A stretch of 64,000 nt of DNA from contig OU015663.1 in the NCBI GenBank assembly GCA_907165275.2, positions 1,252,501 to 1,316,500 of the forward strand, read 5' to 3'. Below, one piece after another: positions 10,490 to 21,200 of this stretch. The position numbers were made by a program, and so were the translations under genes. The stretch comes from Zygaena filipendulae. Taxonomy: Eukaryota; Arthropoda; Insecta; Lepidoptera; Zygaenidae. Numbering within the stretch: position 1 is the stretch's first letter; each line of letters starts with the position of its first letter. The notes under the pieces were generated by a model that saw only the letters and a list, made by a program, of their open reading frames with translations, searched no databases and had not been told where the DNA came from.

Positions 10490-10870
10490 ATTCGTTAGAT
10501 AGATAGATATTTTATTCTCTCTTTAAAAAATTACATTTACAATTTATGTCAAAATTAAATAAATTCACTAAAAAGATTGTCAATGTGTTTAAAAGAAATC
10601 TCAAGCAGAAACACCAGGTGACAATTTATTTTCAATGAAATGTCACCTTAGTAAATAAATAATGTCATGAATATTCTTTTACAGAGTACAATGATTTATC
10701 CAATACAAAACAGTTTTTCAGTCGGCGCTGAAATGCTTCGTCCGAGGTTTCGTTCTTAATGTCTACAGGTAGGTTTTCGTAGAACGAAGGACCAATAACA
10801 CGTGGATTTTTATCCATGAGTGCCAACCGTCGTGGCACCGCCTTAAGCCCAATCTGTCGGGTCACTCTGC
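10490..10870 (-). mobile_element. LINE remnant: pol C-terminus and 3' UTR
   Basis: Minus-strand frame 10665-10865 reads RVIGPSFYENLP then DEAFQRRLKN and KSLYSVKEY, the usual closing stretch of CR1/Jockey-type reverse transcriptases (a 'GPxxYNxLP ... Fxxxlk ... YSVEE' pattern). The stop is followed by a 3' UTR and a CTAT tail near 10500. Everything upstream is missing, so this is a dead copy. Confidence 0.75.
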
Positions 10871-11056
10871 CAGGAATATATCAATCCGCTCGAAATCACA
10901 CAAATTACGTCGGGTGAAAATTATTATGTAAATTATTATAAGTGTTACGTATACAATAAGCAAAAATAACGAGTAACGGTACGATAGTAACGAGGGCTTA
11001 TTTCCATAGTAACGAATACATACGGGTCGGCTTTTATTCGTTACTTTTACACCTCT

Positions 11057-11283
11057 AGTTATTTTCAATAAGTTAGGTAACTACTTACTGAAAGTAAACG
11101 GAATTTCGAACAAATATTCGAACTCGACTTTTAGTATTAATGTAGGTAGCAGGTACGTAGCTTGATTGAAATCGGAAACTTTTCAAACTGAAGACTAGCA
11201 AAATTGCGTCGGAGGTTTTACGTATTATCGCTATACAAAGGTATAAACAAACATTTTTATTTTTATATAACGCACATTGGATA
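11057..11283. other. Short unassigned spacer
   Basis: No feature recognised. Confidence 0.4.
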
Positions 11284-11604
11284 AATCAAGTCTATCTCTA
11301 TCTATTTATTTTACAACTTTTCTTTTATTTCCTTTCCTTTTTTTATAGAATAGAATAGATCCTAGTCTTGATTCTATCGAACCATTATTTTTATGTTTAG
11401 CAACCTCTTTTCTCTATATCTCTTCTCCCGCCAATGTTTACTTCAACTCTCTCTGTCTCTACTTTCGATTTTTCAAAGGTTGACTGGAAGAAATCCCCTC
11501 GCGGGATGAGTCCGCCTTTGAGCATTAATTGCCTACTTATTCTAATTTTAGAAATTTGTGAAAACTTTGTTTATGTTCAATAAAGTATACAAACAAACGA
11601 ACAA
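11284..11604 (+). mobile_element. LINE 3' UTR
   Basis: Parallels 6410-6690: pyrimidine-rich block, 'TTGACTGGAAGAAATCCC', GGGATGAGTCCGCCTTTG, then TTCAATAAAGTATACAAACA. There is no coding part. Confidence 0.7.
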
Positions 11605-11790
11605 GTTACTCGTTCACCAATCACCAATCTGACTAAAATTTAATTTCAAATATGGCATCCCAAGATAATATGTCAGTTTGGAGCATGCATCAGAGATTCC
11701 CAATCACTTACCTAGCAGGTCTCCATTTAAGGGTCCGTTTATATCTACCGTTCCGTCGCAGACGCCGACAGACACCTTTTATTTACATCT

Positions 11791-12021
11791 GGGCCCTTAT
11801 TCACTATGACCATAAAACGCCGCGTTCAGATAAGACGCCGCAAAAACTGTCCTTCCCTAGTAATCAAAGAAGCTTTACTCCAAAAAAATACATTTGAAAC
11901 GTTTCTTATGGCATAAAGAATAATAATTTCTAATATTTTGACATGTAGAACGTTTGGAAATGCGTTTTTGGGACGCGCGCTATGGTCAAGAAATGCTGTT
12001 GTTCATAGTGAATAAGGGCCC
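11791..12021. mobile_element. Palindromic MITE, family E
   Basis: GGGCCCTTATTCACTATGAC at left and its complement at right. The arms are largely complementary (AACGTTTCTTATGGCATAAA centre). Other copies: 18848, 38476, 46153, 59472. Confidence 0.85.
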
Positions 12022-12065
12022 TGAGTGTGCCGGCAACGTTCCGTGGCAGACGTTGACCGACACCT

Positions 12066-12320
12066 TTTACATTTTTTTGTCATAGGGGGCAAACGGGCAA
12101 GTGGTAAACCTGATGTCAAATGATTACCGCCGCCCATGAACATCTGCAACACCAGAAGGCATGCAGGTGCGTTGCCGACCTGGAATGGGGATGGGAACTG
12201 GCTTTCAAGTGGCGCTGCCGGAACACACCGTCAGGTGCTTGGTGACAGATTTGCAACTTGAAGGTGGTAGCTTGCCCTACCACCATGCTATAACTTACTT
12301 ACAAAAGACGTCTGCACGTG
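12066..12320 (+). repeat. Dispersed repeat F
   Basis: Begins TTTTGTCATAGGGGGCAAAC and includes CATCTGCAACACCAGAAGGC and TGCCGACCTGGAATGGGGAT. The same sequence recurs at 17281, 18720, 33000 (minus) and 46325 (minus). Class unknown. Confidence 0.8.
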
Positions 12321-13204
12321 CTGATGTTCTATTTACACTGCTTGGCATGAAGTCACAGACACGTACAGACATAAACCGTGCAGACAAAATATTCTTTCCG
12401 GGAATAACGACCGGTGTCTGTCCGCGTCTGGAGATCGATTTTTGAATCGCTCGAATTTGCTATTCACACACGGAATCGCAAAATTCGCATTCGAATGCGT
12501 GAAATTGTATTTTTGAAATTTCATTGCACGTGAATTCTGCAACGAGTGGGTCGGACCACTCTTATTTGAATTCATCGATCGAAAGTTTGACGTTTAGTGG
12601 CATAATGTCATTTTTATAATTTGACATGATTGATAGTTTGACAACATACTTATGCTTTTTGTATAATTTATAAAGTTGTTGGGTGTATATTGTTGATTGT
12701 AGTAGTTAGGTGTGTAAATATTTTTTAATTGCTTAGTTCTTTATTTTATTTTGGAAATCTCATGATTTCAAAATATATCGGTTTTTTTTTTAATTCAATC
12801 GCGTTGCTTTGTCTATCAAGTCACACATTGTCATTGGCACAATTACTTAAAAGTTGCCATTTGATAAAAAAGAAGAAGAAGAAGAACATCAAGAATGTTT
12901 CGTTTTAAGGCCAATTAAGTACCGTTTTATGAAAATCTATGAAAGTTACCAGCATCCGGTTTTAAATATTATGCGTCAAATGAAACAAGTCTAAAGGAGT
13001 TTCAGAAAACAGCAACACCGTATTCGAATGATTCAAAAATATGACAAAATGGGATTCAGTGAATTGAATTTTCGCATGTGAATTGATTTCACATAAGATA
13101 TTCGAGCGATTCAAAAATCGATCTCGAGTATTGGAGAATATTATTTTGTCTGCGACGGAACGTGTCTGACACGCTCAATGTCTGTAGATATAAACGGACC
13201 CTAA

Positions 13205-14100
13205 GGCCTGTCTTGTGCACATATATCAAATTGTGTCTACAGGATGGTACGATAGATAGGGCACCGTTATAAATTTTTTCGGTCAAGAAATTGGTCGGCG
13301 CGCGTGATATATACAGGGTGCGTCCCGGTAAATACATACTCGACATACCTCGGCTCGGCTCGGGCGGGCCGTGAAATTTATGTGAACCAATATTCGACTT
13401 GATGAAACTCGGGCGACTGAGGTACGGGAAAGCGTTTCTGAACGTCGACAATTTTTATCACGCGATAAATAGTTATGCGTTGTTATTTTGTTTTTTATTA
13501 AACAAAAAAAAAATGTTCACCTACTAGATGAGTTTCAGATATTTTGCGCGTTTCTGCACGTCGACAGTTTTATGATGCATTAAAATTAGGTACGTTGGAC
13601 TTGCTCGGGTATGGATAAAAATATCTCCTATAGCTCTTACATATTGTATTTGAAAATCAAACTTTTTAAACCAAACGAAAATACGAAATCTTGTTAACCG
13701 ACTCTTAAATTACATTACTTCAGAATTTTTAACATTTTCTTAGCAAAAAGTGTGAGATGGAAACGATCAACTATCTTAAAAACTACCTATTATAAATTTT
13801 AACTCTACATAATTATGTGACTAAGTATAAATAATAGTACTAAGTATTATAATTAAAATAACATAAAGCGATCTAATAAGAGCCAAGAGGTAGGTTAAGC
13901 GACGCAATAGGTACTTCGAGGCCTCTTGAAGTCGAAACCCACGATTACTGCTTGTGGTGAAGTTGGCAAACGTTTTAATTAAAACTTATAATATTTCATT
14001 GAATTATAAAATGGGTCGTCAGCTAGTTAGTTTTACACTTGTAATATAATAATGACCAGTGAACAAAGTTTACTTGAGTATGTTTGGTCTAAGAGACATA
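13205..14100. other. Gene-free spacer
   Basis: A GC-richer patch lies near 13320-13400 with an uninterrupted minus-strand frame over 13089-13451, but that frame runs into the foldback element and has no recognisable domain. I see no gene. Confidence 0.4.
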
Positions 14101-14156
14101 ATTACAGCGGAGTGTCGATCCTTAATTCGGTAGTTTCCGGGGTATGAAAATCAATA

Positions 14157-14431
14157 TTACAATACAATACAATACAATACAATACAATACAATACAATAC
14201 AATACAATACAATACAATACAATACAATACAATACAATACAATACAATACAATACAATACAATACAATACAATACAATACAATACAATACAATACAATAC
14301 AATACAATACAATACAATACAATACAATACAATACAATACAATACAATACAATACAATACAATACAATACAATACAATACAATACAATACATACAATACA
14401 ATACAATACAATACAATACAATACAATACAA
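14157..14431. repeat. (AATAC)n microsatellite
   Basis: About 55 nearly perfect AATAC units, with one phase slip near 14388. It adjoins AATATACTTTATTGCACC, the reverse complement of a LINE polyadenylation region, so it reads as an expanded LINE tail. Confidence 0.97.
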
Positions 14432-14545
14432 TATACTTTATTGCACCAAATGATTTTCACAATATTAAATATAATATAAATTAATTTCAGGCAAATAGGC
14501 GGCATTATTGCTAGCAGCAATTTTTTCAAGGCAACCTTGACGAGA
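14432..14545 (-). mobile_element. LINE 3' end carrying the pentanucleotide tail
   Basis: On the minus strand: AAGGTTGCCTTGAAAAAATT, a 'GCTAGCAATAATGCCGCC' block and GGTGCAATAAAG, followed by (TATTG)n. This is the layout of the LINE ends at 1815 and 36925. Confidence 0.7.
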
Positions 14546-14644
14546 TAGCACCTACAGAATATGCATTAGTACAGTGGGTGGGTGCAGGCTGATAACTTGT
14601 GAGATTATAATATTATTAAATATACATACACAACAATATTCTAT

Positions 14645-14888
14645 TTGGTCCGTCTTGTAGATTTATTTTATAAAAAATATAGGACAGTGGACACGTATTT
14701 TTAAATTTTTTACGTTATCAACAAAAAACGGAGATACATTGAGTAAAAATTTAATGTATCATCACGACGTGTTATAAACGCACGGCGTGACATCACGCGA
14801 CATTTTAACCTTATTTATCTGTGATTTTTTAAAAATACGTGTCCAATGTTTTTCATTTATTATATTTTAATCTTACAAGACGGACTAA
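14645..14888. mobile_element. TIR MITE, family G
   Basis: GGTCCGTCTTGTAGATTTAT at left and 'ATCTTACAAGACGGACTAA' at right are inverted. The interior has 'TGGACACGTATTTTT' and a TGACATCACG core. Related copies: 28437, 29915, 41191, 51128. Confidence 0.75.
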
Positions 14889-15626
14889 AAACTAAAAGTT
14901 TGGAATTAAAATTAGACTGTTATGTTTTTCGAGATTCTCCAGGTGGGTAACTCTTTTTTGTGCCTCGATAAAAATATTCTAAAAGTTAGGACATAAGTTA
15001 CATAATATATAGTATATACTAGGTATGTACTATTATTTTCATTCAAATCCGTTCAATTGTTTTTACACGATAGTCTTTGGTACGAATCGACAAATAGATA
15101 AGCAGACTAATTCATGATTTTTTTAATGCTTTTTTCTTCACGTACCTAAAGAAGGATCACTTAAAAATTGTAATCCAAGGCAATCGAATTTCGACAGCGC
15201 GTTATCTCGGAAAAAAATCTTCTTTTTAAAATCGCCACAGCTTATCAATTAAACCACGCCCAATTCTGGCAGTCGTATCGATATTTGCATACAAATTGCT
15301 CGGGCACTACCTACACTAGACGACGCTCTTGAACGAACCCGCTCCCTCGCGATTATAAGTCCACTATTGTATCCGACTACGGATGTTATACACTAGCTCG
15401 CACCCGCAGATTCACCCTCATGAAACTTCTATAAAAAACGACACCTTTTTACTCCACTTCCGATTTCGTTAAAACAAAAAGAAGATTTGTTTTTTTTTTG
15501 TTGCAATTTGGGTCACAGACAAAAAACACGCACTGAGAAACACAACAAAAAATAATTAGCGAAACTGGTCTATAGCCAGTCGTGCGTGACCAAGGGAAAT
15601 AGGGATTCACTTTTATATTATATGGA
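14889..15626. other. Gene-free spacer
   Basis: The last part (15430-15620) is shared loosely with 50440-50520 (CGTGACCAAGGGAAATAG). Otherwise nothing recognised. Confidence 0.4.
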
Positions 15627-15843
15627 CTAGCTGTCCCGCGCGGTTTCACCCGCGATAGTTCGAAGTTCCCGCGGAATTGTTCCATTGTTCCACTTAGGGG
15701 TTGAATTTTCAAAAAATATTTCTTATAGGATGCCTACGTCACACAAAGAAAACATCCGCCAAGTTTCAGGTATCTACGATGAGCGGTTTAGGCTGTGCGT
15801 TGATCCATCAGTCATTCAGGACAAAGCATTTTATATGTATAGA
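15627..15843 (-). mobile_element. Non-autonomous Helitron, first of tandem pair
   Basis: The minus-strand CTAG end with hairpin lies at 15627. The body matches the plus copy at 50533-50784, including 'GATGGATCAACGCACAGCC' read in reverse. It joins the next element at a second CTAG. Confidence 0.75.
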
Positions 15844-16076
15844 CTAGCTGTCCCGCGTGATTTCACCCGCGGTAATTTCGGAGTTCAATCTCACAAACAT
15901 ACGAACTCACAAACTCTGAAGTTCCCGAGGGAGTTCTGGTATAAAAAGTTTTACTTAGGAGCACTGTAGCTTCCTATAAGTAAAAGAATTTTCAAAATCG
16001 GTTCAGTAGATCCAGAGATTACCCCTTACAACGTCACAAACTCACAAACTTTCGCTCTTTATACTATTAGTATAGA
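15844..16076 (-). mobile_element. Non-autonomous Helitron, second of tandem pair
   Basis: The 3' end begins at CTAG 15844, with hairpin sequence TGATTTCACCCGCGG. The 5' end on the minus strand is TCTATACTAATAGTATAAAG, preceded by A. Confidence 0.75.
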
Positions 16077-16412
16077 TAATAAATTAATACATAAAATACT
16101 TGTTATTACCGAATTAAATGTTAACAAGTAGCTCGCGCCCGTGGCCTCACCTTCTGAATTTCAGGAATCATCACCTACACTTATTACATGTCGGGCCAAT
16201 AAATAGCATTAATATACATTAAACTCGAGAATACGCGATTATGGCGTTAATAAAATCACGTCTGGGAGTGCGGTCGTGAAATATGGCGGAGTGATATGTG
16301 AGATTATGACGTCATCTGAAGTGTTCACTCGAGCAAAGCGAAGCCGATAACGTACGGCGGGACACACCGCTGCGACGCCGGACATAAAATACCTACCCTA
16401 TATACTTTTTTA

Positions 16413-16530
16413 CTAGCTGTTCCCCGCGGTTTCACCCGCGTTTTAGAGAGCCCGTGGTGATTCCGGGACAAAAAGTAGGTACCCTATGTCCTTTTCTATA
16501 CCTCTGACAATGCAACATTTAATTAAATTT
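16413..16530 (-). mobile_element. Helitron 3' portion
   Basis: CTAG and the CCGCGGTTTCACCCGCG hairpin, then the conserved 'CCTATGTCCTTTTCTATACC' block. It breaks off where the next TIR element begins. Confidence 0.65.
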
Positions 16531-16531
16531 C

Positions 16532-16895
16532 ACCCTTATACAACGTGTTAATGAATTAACTGAAAACCTGATACACCCCATTTAAAAAAATAAACAATAA
16601 TATTATTAAAATATACTTTATGTCGAAAAAAATAATACTTTAAAAGTTATTCAACATTAGTTTGGAGGTGACCTATCTAAGAAATTCCAAGCGCTACGCC
16701 CGCGCCTACTGGTTCGATTTTTTTTGCTGCGGGCGGCGTACGCGCCAAATATTGTATTATAAATAATTTAGACATGGGCTAATAAAAATGAAAAAATATA
16801 ACCAAAATTAAAACATAGTGCGACCGATTCGCTAGTTGATTCTGAGCAAACTACTTTCTAGTTTTCAGTTAATTCATTAACAAGTTGTATAATAA
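16532..16895. mobile_element. TIR element, family H
   Basis: TTATACAACGTGTTAATGAA at left and TTCATTAACAAGTTGTATAA at right are inverted ends of ~32 bp. A related copy spans 32369-32925. The GC-rich interior (GGGCGGCGTACGCGCC) has no long ORF. Confidence 0.65.
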
Positions 16896-16919
16896 CTACT
16901 TCAATTTCAACTTTAACAC

Positions 16920-17072
16920 ACAGAAAACTAAGGAACGAATGTCATGTCACTTGGTGACGAAAAAAAACTGTCCAATCAGTGGTCAGTTTTTCGTGACCGC
17001 GTGACATAACGATTCGTTCCCTAGTTTTCTGCGCGTTAACGATCATGGATTGTCAACTTGGCAAAGGGGGCA
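16920..17072. mobile_element. MITE family C, partial
   Basis: Hairpin arms TGTCACTTGGTGACGAAAAA and TTTTTCGTGACCGCGTGACA, then TTGTCAACTTGGCAAAGGGG at right. The left terminus is missing. Confidence 0.65.
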
Positions 17073-17280
17073 GCAAATCGTATTCGTTATGTTAAAATAC
17101 AGTCAACAAAAAAGCCGGAACATACATTATATGCGAGCAAAATACCAAAAAATCGTCACAGAAATTATGAAACTAGTCACATATATTATGAGGTTTTAGG
17201 TAGGTATAAATCGGAAACTTGACAACCAAAATTTGACTCATCCGTGTAACGTAGCGGTGCCAGATGTAAAATTCTATACC

Positions 17281-17399
17281 TTTTTTATGTCATAGGGGGC
17301 AAACAGGGCAAGTGGTACACCTGATGATAAGTGATTTCAACCGCTCATGGACATCTGCAACACCAGAAGGCATGCAGGTGCTTTGTCGACCTGGAGGCC
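17281..17399 (+). repeat. Dispersed repeat F
   Basis: TTTATGTCATAGGGGGCAAA to TTGTCGACCTGGAGG matches 12066-12196. Confidence 0.75.
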
Positions 17400-17690
17400 A
17401 ATCGCGCTATTTTATAACGACATTACCAAAAATACATAAACAAAACCAAACGTTACACATTCAAACCTCAAATTTTAAATTAATATTTTAAGCATATTTT
17501 GTATCGCGCTGATTATTTTAAAGATAAAATTATATATTATTTTCTAAATAAGAGTTGAATCTTCATCTTTAAACTAATCAGAGCGATACGAAATATGCTT
17601 AAAATATTAATTTAAAATTTGACGTTCAAATGTGTGACGTTTGGTTTTGTTTTGGTAATGTCGGTATGGAATAGCGCAATCGTCCACCTG
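17400..17690. mobile_element. Palindromic MITE
   Basis: Left arm 17402-17515 (ATCGCGCTATTTTATAACGA ... AGCATATTTTGTATCGCGCT) is inverted at 17585-17685 with the same landmarks. Repeat F seems split by it, since 'CCACCTGGAATAGGAATGAG' resumes at 17684. Confidence 0.65.
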
Positions 17691-18484
17691 GAATAGGAAT
17701 GAGACTTGAAAAAAGCCTATAATTAAAAATGTAACTTTGTGACTGAGGCCGTCGTGAATTTCTGGATTCCCATGTAAAACTTTTGCTGTGCCGGGACAAA
17801 ACATAAGTTGGTCAAAAATATCTCAAGCTATACTTACGTATTTTCATTTCAGAAGTTCTAAAAAACCACACACGAAATTATTATTTTTTTTTTTATTTAG
17901 GTAGGTACCTACTTTTAAATGTAGTTTCTTTCGTTCCTTCTTTAATTCAAGAAATAAAAATATACATTAAACAAATACAATTCTTCTGTATAAGTAATAT
18001 TAGAAATAATTTTACTTTTGCAGTTTAGATAATTTGGTAACAATGGAAAAAGTAATTATATGTAAGTAAATATATTTTCCATGCTAACTGTACCCGTACA
18101 AAGATAACACAATGTCCTCTATTAAGGCTCGATTTACACGTAATTACTGTACGCGACGTAGGTGTGGGTTACACGGGACGTAATTGGAGACGTAATTTCG
18201 GTTCTCAGCGCCCCTTAATGGGTTACATTTTAATTGCAATGCTGATTGCGGAATTGGGTCACATACCTAAGTGAATAGTGGTCGAAGTTTGAAATTGACC
18301 GAAGACCGAATAGACAAGGTGACAGAAGCATGTAGAGATCGTAGTAAATATTGAACGATTGTCTCTACCAAAGGCTCCGAGGTCCAGACTTGAGCTTATT
18401 TTATCAGGCACAAATATAACGAAGTAACACGGTACCAAATTTCGAATCGATCAGACATACGGAAGTGAGTCGGATCCCGTCATC
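17691..18484. other. Gene-free spacer
   Basis: A slightly GC-richer segment at 18125-18290 has repeated ACGTAATT words. No gene was recognised. Confidence 0.4.
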
Positions 18485-18692
18485 AACTAGAAAAGAGCTG
18501 ATGATTTTCGAACGGCTGAACAGATTTTCATGAAACATAGCTAAGAATACTCGGGATAAAATTATCTATGACACAAAAAAACTAAACGAAAATTGGTTCA
18601 TCCGTTTGGGAGCTACGATACCACACACAGTACACACATACACGGCCAGACACGTTGAACTTATAACACCTCTTTTTTGGGTCGGGGGTTAA
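18485..18692 (+). repeat. Common lepidopteran repeat
   Basis: GATTTTCGAACGGCTGAACA, 'GGTTCATCCGTTTGGGAGC', a CACA-rich block, then 'TTGGGTCGGGGGTTAAAAA'. I recognise this pattern as a frequent repeat in moths and butterflies. The class is uncertain. Confidence 0.6.
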
Positions 18693-18719
18693 AAATAGAA
18701 AGAATTTCTTCTATTACTA

Positions 18720-18782
18720 TTTTTTTTTAATGTCATAGGAGCAGACGGGCAGGTGGCACACCTGTGACCTGATGGTAAAGTA
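18720..18782 (+). repeat. Dispersed repeat F, fragment
   Basis: TTTTAATGTCATAGGAGCAG and the CACCTG block match the head of the family. Confidence 0.55.
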
Positions 18783-18847
18783 TCTTTGCATTTTTAAAAT
18801 AGGTATCTTTACTAATAAATGTGTATATGATTTTATCAGGGATTTCA

Positions 18848-19053
18848 ATATGACACGCTGCGTTAAGATAAGACGCCGCAAAAACCGTCTTTCCCTCTTA
18901 ATCAAAGAAGTTTTACTCCAAAAAACTACATTTACAACGCTGCTTATGGCGTAAAGAATAATAATTTCTAATATTTTGGCATCTAAAACATTTAAAATGC
19001 ATTTTTTGGGACGCGCGTTATGGGCAAGAAATTTTTTTTCGTATAAGGGCCCC
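18848..19053. mobile_element. MITE family E, left end lost
   Basis: GACACGCTGCGTTAAGATAA through TTTTGGGACGCGCG to TATAAGGGCCCC. The leftmost terminus is absent. Confidence 0.7.
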
Positions 19054-19522
19054 GTTTGTTGGTTTTTTTTCAATTTCAAAGCCTTACCTTCTCAACGGAT
19101 CATCATGAAATTATATTATACACACACGTTGTCAGAGGTGCTCAGTAGGATATATTGATTACTTTTATCCTGAAATCCATGCGGGAATCCAAAAATTAAC
19201 GCAGTTTGTTTTTACTAGATCAAATCTAAACAGTTGTTAGGGCCTGGCACCATAAAGCTGACCATTATTCTTTTGAGCCGTGTGTGTCGCTCACAAACAA
19301 ATGATGACTGGCAGATAACTCCATGTGTTTAAGGAGGCGTCGTTTGTCTAACGCCCGAGCACAATGGTGGGGGATTCCCCCACTATTCTGAGGTGAAATA
19401 TCGCGGGTAAGTGGTTGTTACGCAGTTAGTTACAGTCAGGTAGGTACTGTTCCAGATAACCCGGCAGCTAATGGGCTTATATTATTTTATTTTCTTTATT
19501 TCAACATAAACAGATATTTAAC
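19054..19522. other. Spacer with decayed Helitron
   Basis: 19078-19205 keeps the order of Helitron blocks (CCTTACCTTCTCAACGGATC, CACACGTTGTCAGAGG, TATCCTGAAATCCATGCGGG), much eroded. The rest is anonymous. Confidence 0.4.
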
Positions 19523-19745
19523 GCTACTTGTGCCCCGCGGTTTCACTCGCGTTAATTTCAGAGTTTCCGCGGGAATTCCGGGATAAAAAGTACCCTATGT
19601 GTTAATCTGATGTATAAGCTATATTATTGTAAAGTTTCGTTTAAATCCATCCAGTAGTTTTTGCGTGAAAGAGTTACAAACATCCATCCATCCAACCATC
19701 CATCCATTCATACTTACAAACTTCCGCGTTTATAATATTAGTAGG
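19523..19745 (-). mobile_element. Non-autonomous Helitron
   Basis: The 3' end (CTTGTGCCCCGCGGTTTCAC) is at left and the 5' end TCCTACTAATATTATAAACG, on the minus strand, at right. It carries a CATC repeat. Close relative at 52019-52241. Confidence 0.75.
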
Positions 19746-19797
19746 ACTAGCAGGACAATACACAACTATAATTTGACATGCACTTAAACTAATTAAG

Positions 19798-20029
19798 TAT
19801 CTTTCACTACTTCCAATTTAGGGAATCTAAATCGGAGATAATTTAGGATCAGTGAGTGAGAGAGAGAGGGCGTGTGATCACACTACACTAAATTGTACCC
19901 TAAATCGACTGCTCTAGGATACATTTTAATGTAGTGTGATGACTCGCTCTCTCTCTCACTCACTGATCTTAAATCAGATCCAACTTCGATTACACCTTCC
20001 GATTTCCTAAAGAAGAGTATCAAAGTAAA
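19798..20029. repeat. Long imperfect palindrome
   Basis: Two ~100-bp arms include TCAGTGAGTGAGAGAGAGAG against TCTCTCTCACTCACTGATC, and 'CACACTACACTAAATT' against 'AATGTAGTGTGATGA'. It is probably a single-copy hairpin MITE. No second copy in the window. Confidence 0.7.
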
Positions 20030-21120
20030 CCCAAGTTCTATATTAAAATGTGAGTTATGAGCTTCTTTTTTATTTTATTTTATTAGTTTCATGTCATGGA
20101 TCGAGGGCTTGAAAATTTACGGCCTGTATTGTATTATTTTTTTCATAATTGAAATCGTTATAATATAGGTAATGAGAATTTTGTACCATTTTGGTTCTAA
20201 CCAGGCCATCGACACTCCCTTGAACCAAAAGTTACTGTGGATTTATGCGCGAACTTCTTTTCCAACTTTGGAATACTTAACCAAATTTCTATGACCGCGT
20301 CATACATTGCATTAGTATGGTTGGCACAAAATGCATTCATAGATCGGATCAGCGATTAGTATGGAAGTGCCTACTCTTAAAACGTAGTGATTATTTGCTC
20401 AGTGGTTCTCACTTCACCTTACCACTCCAGCAATATGTTGTTACATTCAGGCTTCAGCAAACTGTTATAGAGACCGAACTATATTATATACCTATCCCGA
20501 ACTCTATAGTGTTTTGCTTTTAAACCAGCAGTAAGCCTTTAGGGATTATAATATTGTACTGAAACGTACCTACCTACCTACTTTTGTTATTTCAGAATTC
20601 AGTGAACTCCAAATTCCAGTCGGTAAGTAGCAGGTATTTATAGTTATTATAAATTTAATTTATTTCTATAGGGAAATAAAATTATGCTGTTTGAAAAAGA
20701 ATTGAAAAAGTCGATCGTTGAATGGTAATTAATGTAGAAATGGCGAGTTAAAAACTTTAATCATAACAAATACGCTACAAATTAACAAATGAATTGAAAT
20801 ACAACCTGAATTCACTGCAATTGTCTTGTCGAGTCTATCTCCAAATAGATAGGTATGGTAACTTTTCACTCTCTCCGGATCTTTTTTTTATTCTAACTTT
20901 CAAAATCATGCCAATATAAAAAAAACAACAACAACACCAGATCTGAGCAATGTGAGTATTTTTACCTTCACAGAATTTCAGGTTAAAGCCATAACAAAAA
21001 AGAGATTTAGACGAAAATCCTGTCTAAATTTCGTTTAGTCTTAAACACAGATATAGTGCAATAGACTACGCGAGTTGTCTGTTCAGGAGTGCCACAATTA
21101 AGTGCCATTATATACAGTAT
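20030..21120. other. Gene-free spacer
   Basis: No supported gene, tRNA or shared repeat. Confidence 0.4.
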
Positions 21121-21122
21121 AG

Positions 21123-21200
21123 TTTTGAGAATTGGACCATTTGCGAATTGTCCAATTCGCGAATTGTCCATTTGCGAATTGGACGAAATGCGCCTGAACG
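21123..21200 (-). repeat. Relative of the 16-bp minisatellite
   Basis: The reverse complement gives GTCCAATTCGCAAATGG-type words and GGCGCATTTCGTCC, matching the left edge of 4058-4232 (GGCGCAAATGGTCC). Confidence 0.6.

Larger units (their letters stand above)
10123..11056. mobile_element. TIR element with nested MITE and LINE insertions
   Basis: The left segment (CTAGAGCTGTAACA, then many GTAACGAGTAAC words) and the right segment (10950-11056, ending GTTACTTTTACACCTCTAG) are inverted partners. Between them lie a small MITE (10292-10424) and a LINE remnant (10490-10870) that inserted later. Confidence 0.6.
11728..13204. mobile_element. Foldback element with two nested insertions
   Basis: The outer ends AAGGGTCCGTTTATATCTAC and GTAGATATAAACGGACCCT are inverted. 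A second arm pair is seen as GATCGATTTTTGAATCGCTC (12432) against its complement near 13105. The interior contains family E MITE 11791-12021 and a dispersed repeat at 12066-12320. No transposase frame was found. Confidence 0.65.

Noticed and set aside
13089..13451. 120-codon minus-strand frame
   Set aside because: Its C-terminal part is the terminal repeat of the foldback element at 11728-13204 and the rest has no recognisable domain.
14102..14529. Long open frames in all readings across the AATAC array
   Set aside because: They are translations of a pentanucleotide microsatellite, which has no stops in several frames; there is no coding signal outside the array.
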